This document shows, piece by piece, positions 36,492 through 44,746 of a stretch of 64,000 nt of DNA. Source of the DNA: a virus; IMG/VR virus record IMGVR_UViG_3300034023_001204, positions 31,111-95,110 of that record. The stretch is one strand, 5' to 3'. The position numbers were made by a program, and so were the translations under genes. Below the pieces are notes generated by a model that did not search any database, was not told the DNA's origin, and saw only the letters and a program-made list of their open reading frames with translations. How positions within the stretch are numbered: position 1 is the first letter of the stretch; the number at the start of each line of letters is the position of its first letter.

Positions 36492-37322
36492 ATGAAAAAA
36501 GGTATAATATATTCACATCAAGCTTGGACTGATACAATAAATCTACTATCTCTACCGGGATACTACGCTAAAAAATATGATCTCGTAAAAGTTACCGTAA
36601 TCGATAAAATGTATGAGAATGTTCAGTTCGCACTGAAGGATTTAGAAAATGTCGAAATTTTAAAAATTCTTGAATCTGATCACGATTTGGAGAAAACTGG
36701 TAAAAAAAGTTTGTATGATATCTGGCAAGAAAACGGTGTGGATAAAGAAGATTATGATTTACTTATCCACGGTTGGTCTGATTGGTATAGAAGACCAGAT
36801 GATAAATACAAAGACATTTATCCAAAACTATGGCAGACCGATCATCCAATCAAAGGTTTATATACACATTATGATATAGATTTTGTTGAAAAAATAAATT
36901 GCTTTAATATTACAAGAGATTTAGAGAAAGAAGAAGAAGTCTATAACGATTTTATTTCCAAAATTGGCACCGATAATTATATTCTAGTACATTCAGATCC
37001 AACCCGTAATTTTGGTGTTCCTTTACAAATACATAACTTTGATAATTCAAAAAAATATGTCAATTTACATGGACTGGCCGATAATATTTTTCACACAATA
37101 AAAATTTTAGAAAAATCAAGTGAAATACATTTTATAGATTCTGTTTGGGCGGCTTTTTGTTACTTGCTTGATGCTAAATATAGCTTGTTCAAATCTAAAC
37201 CGATATTTCTACATCCACTTATTAACCGTTTTGGAGGTCTAATTTTAGCACACAATTCTAATTTTCATAAACTAGAACCCATCGAGCTTAGCAATTGGAA
37301 AATAATAAATAATTTTAGATAA
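36492..37322 (+). CDS. Glycosyltransferase-like paralogue B
   Basis: A 276-aa protein of the same family as the gene at 35719. It has IIYSHQAWTDTINLLSLPGYYAKKY (about 4-28), IHFIDSVWAAFCYLLDAKY (about 215-233) and IELSNWKIINNF at the end. An upstream in-frame start at 36468 would add 8 codons inside the previous gene; the ATG at 36492 follows A-rich sequence and gives the same N-terminus as paralogue A, so it is preferred. Function unknown. Confidence 0.65.
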   Translation: MKKGIIYSHQAWTDTINLLSLPGYYAKKYDLVKVTVIDKMYENVQFALKDLENVEILKILESDHDLEKTGKKSLYDIWQENGVDKEDYDLLIHGWSDWYRRPDDKYKDIYPKLWQTDHPIKGLYTHYDIDFVEKINCFNITRDLEKEEEVYNDFISKIGTDNYILVHSDPTRNFGVPLQIHNFDNSKKYVNLHGLADNIFHTIKILEKSSEIHFIDSVWAAFCYLLDAKYSLFKSKPIFLHPLINRFGGLILAHNSNFHKLEPIELSNWKIINNFR

Positions 37323-37338
37323 AAATAACTTACAACAA

Positions 37339-38793
37339 ATGAGAGTAGCTCTTTTGATTTCTGGATATTTAAGAAGTTTCAAAATAAATATTCCGAATAT
37401 AAAAACTAAAATTTTAGACAAATTTGACAAAGTTGATATTTACATTCATATTACAAAAAATGAATCTACAGAAGATAAATACTTCAATTTGAATCATGAG
37501 TTGGAGGATTTGAAATGGCTCGAAGAAATCTTGAATCCCGTTTCTCTCATCTATGAGGATAACTACTATTTTTCAAAAAATAAAAAGAAAAACAATCTTT
37601 ATAATCATTGGATAAAATATTATAAATTAAATGAATTAAGAAAAATTAATGAAATAAAATTCAAATATGATCTTATTATAAAATACAGACCCGACTTGAA
37701 TATTATATCAGAGGATGTTTTTCCTGATAGCATAGAAAATAATTTAGTGTATATACCTTCTAAGAGTATAATTGATAAGTCAAAATTAGAAAATTCAGGT
37801 GACGACCATCTTTGTGATATTTTTGCTTTTGGTGATGGAGAATCCATGAACAAATATTTTGATATTTATCATAATCTAGATTCTCTAACCCAGAAAAACG
37901 GATACACACCAGAAACTATTTTGTTCAACTATTTTATGTCATCAAACATGCCTAAAAAGTTGGTAGATATGGAGTATAATGTGATACTTTCACTCTGTAA
38001 TGTTTTTGCTATTGCTGGTGATTCTGGTTCTGGTAAAACAACTTTGGGAAATATTCTAAAAACTTATTTTTCAAATTCATTTATGCTAGAATGTGATAGG
38101 TATCATAAGTGGGAGAGAGGCGACGATAATTGGAAAAAATTCACACATCTCAATCCAGAAGCTAACTATATTACAAAAATGAGTGATGATATTTTTGATC
38201 TAAAAATCGGAAAAAGTATTTACCATGTAAATTATGATCATTCAACAGGTAAATTTACAGAAAAACAAGAAATAGAAACATCAGATAACTTGATTGTTTG
38301 TGGTCTACATAGTCTCTTAGGTAGAAATGATGGGGTTTATGATCTAAAAATTTTTGTGGATACTGATACAAGATTGAAGCAACTTTGGAAAATCAAAAGA
38401 GATGTTCTTGAACGGGGATATACTAAAGAAAAAGTTCTTGAGCAGATCTCACTTAGAAAAGATGACTATTACAAATATGTTCTACCACAAAGAGACTTAT
38501 CGGATTTAATAATTAATTTTACTACTGAGGATCAGATTGATTTGAACTATCCTGAAATTTTACCGAATGTGATCTTGAATCTTTTTATACACAAAAAATA
38601 TACTCTTCTAGAAATCATAAGCTACTTTTCAGCTAGAAATATACCTTTCAAAATTGATTCTTCGGATAAAAATCATAATAAGGTAACTTTTCTACAATAT
38701 TACCCTATAAATGATGATGATAGATTCAATCTTGGTAATTATTATGATTACGTAGTGATTGTAATTCTTTTCCTCGGAAAAAAGATTGCATAA
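37339..38793 (+). CDS. Glycosyltransferase-like domain fused to a uridine kinase/phosphoribulokinase-like kinase
   Basis: A 484-aa two-part protein. Residues 1-215 look like a glycosyltransferase (VALLISGYLRSF, then KYDLIIKYRPDLNI near 105-120). From about 222 a P-loop kinase follows: AIAGDSGSGKTTLGNIL (about 225-241), LECDRYHKWERGDDNW (about 251-266), VNYDHSTGKF (about 296-305), LIVCGLHSLLG (about 316-326), KIFVDTDTRLKQLWKIKRD (about 333-351) and YVLPQRDLSDLII (about 374-386). This matches phosphoribulokinase/uridine kinase enzymes, although the usual EGLH is CGLH. The fusion may phosphorylate a sugar or nucleoside for the pathway. Substrate unknown. Confidence 0.75.
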   Translation: MRVALLISGYLRSFKINIPNIKTKILDKFDKVDIYIHITKNESTEDKYFNLNHELEDLKWLEEILNPVSLIYEDNYYFSKNKKKNNLYNHWIKYYKLNELRKINEIKFKYDLIIKYRPDLNIISEDVFPDSIENNLVYIPSKSIIDKSKLENSGDDHLCDIFAFGDGESMNKYFDIYHNLDSLTQKNGYTPETILFNYFMSSNMPKKLVDMEYNVILSLCNVFAIAGDSGSGKTTLGNILKTYFSNSFMLECDRYHKWERGDDNWKKFTHLNPEANYITKMSDDIFDLKIGKSIYHVNYDHSTGKFTEKQEIETSDNLIVCGLHSLLGRNDGVYDLKIFVDTDTRLKQLWKIKRDVLERGYTKEKVLEQISLRKDDYYKYVLPQRDLSDLIINFTTEDQIDLNYPEILPNVILNLFIHKKYTLLEIISYFSARNIPFKIDSSDKNHNKVTFLQYYPINDDDRFNLGNYYDYVVIVILFLGKKIA

Positions 38794-38794
38794 T

Positions 38795-39544
38795 ATGAAT
38801 TGGATTATTTATTCACATACTGAATATTTAGATATTCTAAATATTCAGACACATTATCTTCGAGATATATCAGATAAAAAATTATTTATCAACAAAACTA
38901 GCAATTTGCCTCAAAATATTACCGAGGGCTATAAAGAAATACTTTTTTATGATGATTCACTTCCCTATGCTTCTAGAATTCTATCCCTTAAAGAAACATC
39001 ATTCCAGGAAGATTACATTCTTTTAACTCACGATATTGATATTCTCGTATCTAAAGATGTAACTATGTTAAAAGGACTATTTGATTTTGCAAGAGATAAT
39101 AATTTAGATCGAATTGATCTTCAATATTATCATTCGAACTCATCAGATTATCATCTGAAGTGGAATGATTTAGATTTTTATCTTACAAAACAGAATGATC
39201 CAAATCATGCTATTTATAACGTGAATCCCTCTATCTGGAAGTTTGAGACGTTGATGGATATTATGTCAAATTTCCCAAACGAGAATTATAGAACAATCGA
39301 AAAATTCGAGACCCAAGTATATTCACAAAAATTCTCCATATACAAAATGTATTGCCCTACTCCGGTTGAATGTGGATATTTCAAATGTCTTCCTTTCTAT
39401 CAGTTTATACATATAACACACGGAGGTGGTCTTCTGCCACTCAGTAATAATGGTCTAGAAGGTTATTTACAGGATGAATATTTAAGAATTTGTCAAAATT
39501 TTAAATTTAATTCAAATAGAAGTTTCAGATTATCAAGATGGTAG
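38795..39544 (+). CDS. Glycosyltransferase-like protein
   Basis: A 249-aa protein starting MNWIIYSHTEYLDILNIQ. YILLTHDIDILVSKDV (about 78-93) is a DxD-type metal site, and FQEDYILL lies before it. The C-terminal part (FIHITHGGGLLPLSNNG, about 208-224) has a His-Gly-rich loop. A TTG at 38786 in the same frame overlaps the upstream stop; the ATG at 38795 is chosen. Family not clear. Its stop overlaps the aldolase start. Confidence 0.6.
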   Translation: MNWIIYSHTEYLDILNIQTHYLRDISDKKLFINKTSNLPQNITEGYKEILFYDDSLPYASRILSLKETSFQEDYILLTHDIDILVSKDVTMLKGLFDFARDNNLDRIDLQYYHSNSSDYHLKWNDLDFYLTKQNDPNHAIYNVNPSIWKFETLMDIMSNFPNENYRTIEKFETQVYSQKFSIYKMYCPTPVECGYFKCLPFYQFIHITHGGGLLPLSNNGLEGYLQDEYLRICQNFKFNSNRSFRLSRW

Positions 39545-40212
39545 ATAAAAATAATATTAAAACTAGTCTTTTGAAATTAGCAAAGAGTCATAGCCCGTTT
39601 GTTGTAGGATATGAGGGCAATGTATCGGCAAGATTTTCTGATGAAACTTTTTTGATTAAAGCTTCTGGTAGAAGGATGGAGACATTAAAAGATAAAGATT
39701 TAGTAGAATGCTCCTGGGATTGCATTCCAAGAAACTCAGAATTAAGAGCTAGTATGGAGGCACCTTTTCATTCTCTAATTTTGAGAAAAACAGGATGTAA
39801 CTTTGTGGCACATACACACCCATCACATACTATGCGAATTTTATGTAGAAACTTATCTTCTACTTTTGCTAACTATAGATTTTTTCCTGATCAAGTTGTT
39901 TTCAATGGAATGAAATCATGTTTGGTTAATTATTTTCACCCAGGTGATGAATTATGTCAAGCAATAGAAAAGGAATTTGATAAGTTTGTTGAGATACATA
40001 ATACAGATCCCAAAATAATCTTACTCAAGAATCACGGCATAATAACTTGGGGTAAAACAATTGAGGAATGTTTAGTGAAAACAGAAATTTGTGAAAAATC
40101 AGCTATGATATTCAAAGAAGATCACAAAAATATATGTTTTTTAGGCAAAGATGAAGTTAAGAAAATCTTAAATGATGAAAAAGAGAAATACAGACAAATC
40201 TTACAAAAATAA
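39538..40212 (+). CDS. Class II aldolase/adducin-family protein
   Basis: A 224-aa class II aldolase-like enzyme. GYEGNVSARF (about 24-33) and IKASGRRM (about 40-47) bind the phosphate, THTHP...H (from about 98) and LLKNHGIITWGKT (about 162-174) supply the metal-binding His residues. The family includes L-fuculose-phosphate and L-ribulose-phosphate enzymes and methylthioribulose dehydratase. The place in a glycan island with a GT10 fucosyltransferase makes a deoxysugar role possible, but the substrate is not readable. Confidence 0.85.
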   Translation: MVDKNNIKTSLLKLAKSHSPFVVGYEGNVSARFSDETFLIKASGRRMETLKDKDLVECSWDCIPRNSELRASMEAPFHSLILRKTGCNFVAHTHPSHTMRILCRNLSSTFANYRFFPDQVVFNGMKSCLVNYFHPGDELCQAIEKEFDKFVEIHNTDPKIILLKNHGIITWGKTIEECLVKTEICEKSAMIFKEDHKNICFLGKDEVKKILNDEKEKYRQILQK

Positions 40213-40226
40213 AATTAGATAAAATT

Positions 40227-40841
40227 ATGACAATAGAGGATTACGAAAAAATTTATTTCCAAAAAATTAAAAATAATTGCAAAATTGTTTTTGATATCGG
40301 TGTGGCAGATGATTCAATTTTCTTTGAAGAACCAGATATAATTTGCCACTACTTTGAACCTAACTATATCTCTCATTCTAACAGTATGAGAAGAAATATC
40401 AAGAACAAAGAATATTACTTGAATAATTTTGCCCTATCCGATAAACCATGTATACTCAAACTCTACAAAGAGGGTTCTCTTTATAGAAGAGAAAATATGT
40501 CAGATATTGTAACTCAAACAGAAACCGAAGTTAGAACGGGTTTGAATTACTGCCTCGAGAAAGGTATTGAATACATTGATTTTATAAAAATAGATGTTGA
40601 GGGATTTGAAACCAAAGTTTTAAGAGGTTTTGGAGATTTTTTATCCAAAACGAAGTATGTTCAATTTGAATATGGAATTGGTCTGAGAGAAGCAGGAAGC
40701 AATCTTGAAGAATTGGCATCAATTCTAGTAAATCATGGTTTCGATGATTTTCATATAAATGGTGAAGAAAAATTGGAAAACTTTGGTGATGACTGGAGAT
40801 ATTGTAATATTATGTGCTCTAATAAAAAATTAATTAGTTGA
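40227..40841 (+). CDS. FkbM-family methyltransferase
   Basis: A 204-aa SAM-dependent methyltransferase. VFDIGVADDSIFF (about 18-30) is motif I, and YIDFIKIDVEGFETKVLRGF (about 117-136) is the FkbM signature; YFEPNYISHS (about 44-53) fits the second SAM-binding strand. FkbM enzymes O-methylate sugars or polyketides, so this probably caps a sugar made by the neighbouring enzymes. It follows the aldolase with a 14-bp gap. Confidence 0.85.
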   Translation: MTIEDYEKIYFQKIKNNCKIVFDIGVADDSIFFEEPDIICHYFEPNYISHSNSMRRNIKNKEYYLNNFALSDKPCILKLYKEGSLYRRENMSDIVTQTETEVRTGLNYCLEKGIEYIDFIKIDVEGFETKVLRGFGDFLSKTKYVQFEYGIGLREAGSNLEELASILVNHGFDDFHINGEEKLENFGDDWRYCNIMCSNKKLIS

Positions 40842-40844
40842 AAT

Positions 40845-41150
40845 ATGAATAAAAAAGTAATCTATGTCGATATTGATGAAACAATATGTATAACCCCTGA
40901 TAATCCAAGAGTTTATGAACAGTCGACTCCAATTAGAGAAAACATAAATAAAATAAACGATCTGTATGATAAAGGTAATAGGATTGTATATTGGACTGCT
41001 AGAGGCAGTAGATCTGGGATAGATTGGTATGATCTAACAAAGAAACAACTTGTTGAGTGGGGAGCTAAGCACCACGATTTGAGAGTCGATAAACCATACT
41101 ACGACATATTTATTGATGATAAAAATTTGAGAATCGAAGAGATTCAATAA
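40845..41150 (+). CDS. Small HAD-like phosphatase
   Basis: A 101-aa HAD-superfamily protein. IYVDIDETICIT (about 6-17) has the nucleophile Asp pair, RIVYWTARGSRSG (about 46-58) gives motif II, and YYDIFIDDKNLR (about 85-96) gives the closing acids. No cap domain is present. Small HADs of this type are often found in capsule and LPS gene clusters and may remove a phosphate from a sugar. It starts 3 nt after the FkbM gene. Confidence 0.8.
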   Translation: MNKKVIYVDIDETICITPDNPRVYEQSTPIRENINKINDLYDKGNRIVYWTARGSRSGIDWYDLTKKQLVEWGAKHHDLRVDKPYYDIFIDDKNLRIEEIQ

Positions 41151-41163
41151 AAAAAACAAGAAT

Positions 41164-41793
41164 ATGACTATTTTTTTAATAAATGTCGGAAATACAGTAT
41201 ATGATAAATATACTTTACCTCTTATTGAAAAGTTGTGTGATTTTAACAACATTAATTTATTTATTCTTGAACAAAATATTTCTCAAAACATATACGGATT
41301 ACATCCGTCTTGGTTGAAGTTGTTTTGTCATAGATTAGTCAATGATGACTTTATACTATGTTGGGATTTGGATTTAGTTCCAACTAAATTGTACAATCTT
41401 GAAAAAATGTTCAATAAAGAATTTTTAAATATGACTTATGATAGAGGTTTCACCGAGGAAAACTTTACTTTCAATAGTAAGTTTAAGTACAATTGTGGAT
41501 TGATAGGAATACCAAAAAAATATGAATCTTTTTTTGAGAATATCTATTATAAATATGGTTCTACGGCTATATATCCTTCATATGAACAATACTATGTTAA
41601 TGATGAAATATATGATAACAGTTTGGAAATCAATGTAGTAGATTCGGTGTTAAACTCTATGTATTATGGTGATGAGATATTTTCTGAGAATGTATTAAAC
41701 ATCCATTACACCTACAAAATTAGTTCAAATCAACATCGTGTAGATCTTACTAAGTTCCACTTTAAAAAATTTAAAGAATTTTTCAATTTATGA
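41164..41793 (+). CDS. Glycosyltransferase-like protein
   Basis: A 209-aa GT-A-like protein. The acidic site is FILCWDLDLVPTKLY (about 58-72), flanked by LHPSWLKLF (about 43-51) and NCGLIGIPKKYESFF (about 104-118). Layout resembles GT8-like or similar capsule enzymes. The stop overlaps the next start by 4 bp. Substrate unknown. Confidence 0.65.
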   Translation: MTIFLINVGNTVYDKYTLPLIEKLCDFNNINLFILEQNISQNIYGLHPSWLKLFCHRLVNDDFILCWDLDLVPTKLYNLEKMFNKEFLNMTYDRGFTEENFTFNSKFKYNCGLIGIPKKYESFFENIYYKYGSTAIYPSYEQYYVNDEIYDNSLEINVVDSVLNSMYYGDEIFSENVLNIHYTYKISSNQHRVDLTKFHFKKFKEFFNL

Positions 41794-42344
41794 AGACATT
41801 CAAAACAAGAGAAGATCTTCTCATCTCATTAGGTAAAGGTCTATCGGTAGCCGAAATAGGAGTATTCAAAGGAGATTTTTCGAAATTTATCTCCGAATAT
41901 CTGGAACCAAAAGAACTTTTTTTGGTCGATTTATTCGAGGGTTATGTCGGATCCGGAGATAAAGATGGAAACAATATGACATACACTTGGTTAGAACAAG
42001 AAATGATATCTCTGAAGTCTTATTTTGAAAATCACAAAAACACATACATCATAAAGAATACAAGCCGAGACTTTTTGAATTCGATTGAAGATAACAAGTT
42101 GGATTTGATATACATAGATGCGGATCACGATTATAAAAGTGTTAGAGAGGATTTAGAATTGTCTTTTAATAAAGTAAAAATAGGAGGACATATATGTGGT
42201 CATGACTATGTTGCTCCAAGATTCGAAGGTGTGGTAAGAGCTGTTGATGAATTTTGTTTAGAAAAAAAACTGACTATCAACTATATTTCTGAAGATGGAT
42301 GCCCAACTTATTGCATAAAAAAAAATAAAGTATGGTATGTATGA
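41790..42344 (+). CDS. Class I SAM methyltransferase (Methyltransf_24-like)
   Basis: A 184-aa methyltransferase. SVAEIGVFKGDFSKFI (about 19-34) is the SAM-binding motif I, LFLVDLFEGY (about 43-52) motif II, and LIYIDADHDYKSVREDLELSF (about 107-127) with GGHICGHDY (about 133-141) the macrocin/TylF-like core with an Asp-His metal-type site. It probably methylates a sugar. Overlaps the upstream gene by 4 bp. Confidence 0.82.
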   Translation: MKTFKTREDLLISLGKGLSVAEIGVFKGDFSKFISEYLEPKELFLVDLFEGYVGSGDKDGNNMTYTWLEQEMISLKSYFENHKNTYIIKNTSRDFLNSIEDNKLDLIYIDADHDYKSVREDLELSFNKVKIGGHICGHDYVAPRFEGVVRAVDEFCLEKKLTINYISEDGCPTYCIKKNKVWYV

Positions 42345-42435
42345 TCATAGAGACGAGGACGATATAAATCTTCACGAAGATTTTTATCACGGATATTTTG
42401 CAAAGCATCAACAGGGGAAAATTCGATCAGACTAA
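42337..42435 (+). CDS. Possible mini-ORF, 32 aa, rich in Asp and His
   Basis: ATG at 42337 overlaps the methyltransferase stop and runs to TAA at 42433-42435. The product is MYDHRDEDDINLHED, then FYHGYFAKHQQG and IRSD. It could be a real small peptide, a decayed gene end, or chance. It fills most of the 164-bp gap before 42509; the rest of the gap is A/T-rich with a TATATAT stretch right before the next ATG. Confidence 0.3.
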   Translation: MYDHRDEDDINLHEDFYHGYFAKHQQGKIRSD

Positions 42436-42508
42436 ATTAAAAAAAATAGATTCGTCAAGTTTGCAGAATTTCTCCATTCAAAAAGATTAAAACAATATAC
42501 AAATATAT

Positions 42509-43006
42509 ATGAAACTCATATCACATCGCGGGAATATTTCCGGCAGAGAACCAGAAAGAGAAAATCAACCGTCTTTTATAGATAATGCGATCTCTAAAGG
42601 ATATGATGTTGAGATAGATTTTAGGACACACGATGGCAAACTTTATCTTGGTCATGATGGACCTGACTACCTTGTTGATTTGAGTTGGATTTTTGAGAAA
42701 AAAGATTTTCTATGGATTCATTGTAAAGATTTAGAATCAGCTCAAAAACTTTTTATATTATCGAGAGATGTACCAGGGCTTAAATATTTCTGTCATAATG
42801 AAGATGATTTTACACTTGTTAGTTCTGGTCATATCTGGGTTCACTACAACCCATTAGATAAATTCGATGATTATTTAGATAGGAGTTGTATAATTCCACT
42901 GCTTGATTTAGAATTGATAGGAAAATATTACAATCCGAATGTTTTTGGAATTTGTAGTGATTATGTGGCTGATATTTCAAAATTAAACAATTCAAAAATA
43001 GAATGA
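42509..43006 (+). CDS. Glycerophosphodiester phosphodiesterase-like protein
   Basis: A 165-aa GDPD-type TIM-barrel protein. LISHRGNISGREPERENQPS (about 3-22) has the family HRG start and the E-N site, GYDVEIDFRTHDGKLYLGHDG (about 31-51) has the metal-site E-x-D and HD. The protein is shorter than full GDPD (usually 230-300 aa), as in several capsule-cluster versions. It could cleave a glycerol-phosphate or similar diester in a surface polymer. TATATATG includes its start codon. Confidence 0.8.
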   Translation: MKLISHRGNISGREPERENQPSFIDNAISKGYDVEIDFRTHDGKLYLGHDGPDYLVDLSWIFEKKDFLWIHCKDLESAQKLFILSRDVPGLKYFCHNEDDFTLVSSGHIWVHYNPLDKFDDYLDRSCIIPLLDLELIGKYYNPNVFGICSDYVADISKLNNSKIE

Positions 43007-43833
43007 AGATAAATAGGATGAATAATACAATTTTACTTCATCATCTAGGATATGCTGATCTGTTTTCCTGTAATGGTTTAGTGAACTATTACTCTGAAAC
43101 AAGAGAAAATATAAAAATTTTAGTTGACACACACGATAAGAAAGAAATTTTAGATTATATGTATTCCCATCTTCCTCAAGTTTCCTGCGAACTTCCTGAG
43201 ATTTCTATTGAAAAAAATTTGGATGAAACATGTTTAAAGTGTCATACATCAAATCAAATGGGAAAATGTCCTAGAGGTTATGAGTATTGTAGTTATGTCA
43301 ACTGGTCAAAATATCAACATGACGAGATTATAAAAGTAGGAGCTTTTCATGAATACAATTCCTGGGAAAACTTTAGAAAAAACGAAGAAAACATCTCATT
43401 TTCACACTCTTTTTACACCTATAATAAAATTGATATAGAAAATAGAATTAACAAATTTGCCATAAATAGAAATAAGTTAAGGGAAGAACAAATATTTCAA
43501 AACTACACCGAACTTAATGGAAGTGAGTATTCTGTAATTCATGAGGATCACAAAAGACACATCATCATCGATCGGATATATATAAAAACAGAGAATATTT
43601 ATAATCTGGATAGCAAATCAAAAATATTTCTAGACCAAATCGGAATTATAGAAAATGCTAGTGAACTTCATTTCATAGACTCGAGTTATTCTGTTTTAAT
43701 ATATTTTTTATCGTTTTATTCTGAGAAAATAAAGAATATACCGAAATATTTACATTTATATACTAGAAATTCTAGGGATTATAATATCTATAAAAACCCC
43801 ACTCCTGAAAATTGGTATAATATTTATGAATAA
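43003..43833 (+). CDS. Glycosyltransferase-like paralogue C
   Basis: A 276-aa protein related to those at 35719 and 36492: HHLGYADLFSCNGLVNYYSE (about 13-32), then LHFIDSSYSVLIYFLSFYS (about 224-242), and TPENWYNIYE at the end. Unlike the other two it has a Cys cluster (CLKCHTSNQMGKCPRGYEYC, about 77-96) that may bind zinc. It overlaps its neighbours by 4 and 8 bp. Function unknown. Confidence 0.65.
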   Translation: MKINRMNNTILLHHLGYADLFSCNGLVNYYSETRENIKILVDTHDKKEILDYMYSHLPQVSCELPEISIEKNLDETCLKCHTSNQMGKCPRGYEYCSYVNWSKYQHDEIIKVGAFHEYNSWENFRKNEENISFSHSFYTYNKIDIENRINKFAINRNKLREEQIFQNYTELNGSEYSVIHEDHKRHIIIDRIYIKTENIYNLDSKSKIFLDQIGIIENASELHFIDSSYSVLIYFLSFYSEKIKNIPKYLHLYTRNSRDYNIYKNPTPENWYNIYE

Positions 43834-44743
43834 TATATTTTGGTCTAATTCACCTGGATCCGGTTTGTGTGATAGACTAACGGATATTTCGTTGATGGCA
43901 ACTTTTTCGAGACTCTTAGGTGCAAAACTATTCCTGAAATGGGAAATTTTTGATTATTATGGAAATGGTACATATGTCACCAGATTACACTCAAATCAAC
44001 CGGGAAATGAAATCATTATAAAAAAGTATCACGACAATAGATATCACGATTATCTTTACGAAAACTTCATAGAATATTTTTACTTACCTACTGATATAGA
44101 AATTTTTACTCAACAAAGTGGAGTTCATAGTTTGAATTTTGACTATATTTTTAGTGACTATCTCGGTGGTATATATTCGGCAGTAACTTTTTGGAAAAAA
44201 TATGCACAAAATATCTGTAACCTAGAAATATTTATAGAAAAATATAATCAAGTTCTCAAAGAATTCAGACCTACAGAAAATCTTTCAAAAATTACAAATA
44301 CGATTGAAAAACCGGATCTTGTAATACATTTACGAAGAACTGATAAGGTTGTAGTGAACCCGGATATTTTTGCAACAGACAATCTAGAATCGCTCAACTT
44401 AACAACAATAGAAGCTATAGACGCGTATATTAAAAAGAATGGGCCTGAAACTAAGATTTATTTCTCTTCTGACGATAGTGACGAGAAACTCTTTTTTCAA
44501 AATAAATACAAGAACTATTTAATTAAAAAAAGTGACGAAAATTATGGTTTTATCAACACTTATGTTGATATGTTTCTTCTCTCTAGCGCTAGAACTATAA
44601 TTCTTTCTCAGATGCACTCTAATTTTTCTATATTTTGCTCTTTAATAGGAAGCGGAAATCTCATATACCTTTATGAAGATTGTCCTTTAGTGGAAATGCA
44701 ATATCCAAAATTCAAAAATTTCAAATTATTCACACAAATCTAA
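43826..44743 (+). CDS. Fucosyltransferase-like protein (HxRRxD motif)
   Basis: A 305-aa protein. SNSPGSGLCDRLTDI (about 7-21) is a GDP-sugar-type start, LVIHLRRTDKV (about 166-176) is the HxRRxD donor motif of GT11/GT23/GT65-type fucosyltransferases, and TYVDMFLLSSARTIILSQMHSNFSIF (about 247-272) fits the late donor-binding region. With the GT10 gene this would be a second fucosyl-type enzyme in the island. The family number is not certain. Confidence 0.72.
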   Translation: MNNIFWSNSPGSGLCDRLTDISLMATFSRLLGAKLFLKWEIFDYYGNGTYVTRLHSNQPGNEIIIKKYHDNRYHDYLYENFIEYFYLPTDIEIFTQQSGVHSLNFDYIFSDYLGGIYSAVTFWKKYAQNICNLEIFIEKYNQVLKEFRPTENLSKITNTIEKPDLVIHLRRTDKVVVNPDIFATDNLESLNLTTIEAIDAYIKKNGPETKIYFSSDDSDEKLFFQNKYKNYLIKKSDENYGFINTYVDMFLLSSARTIILSQMHSNFSIFCSLIGSGNLIYLYEDCPLVEMQYPKFKNFKLFTQI

Positions 44744-44746
44744 TTT

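Noticed and set aside
42345-42508. tRNA or small RNA gene in the gap
   Set aside because: No cloverleaf or T-loop consensus could be drawn; only a 32-aa frame and A/T-rich sequence are seen.
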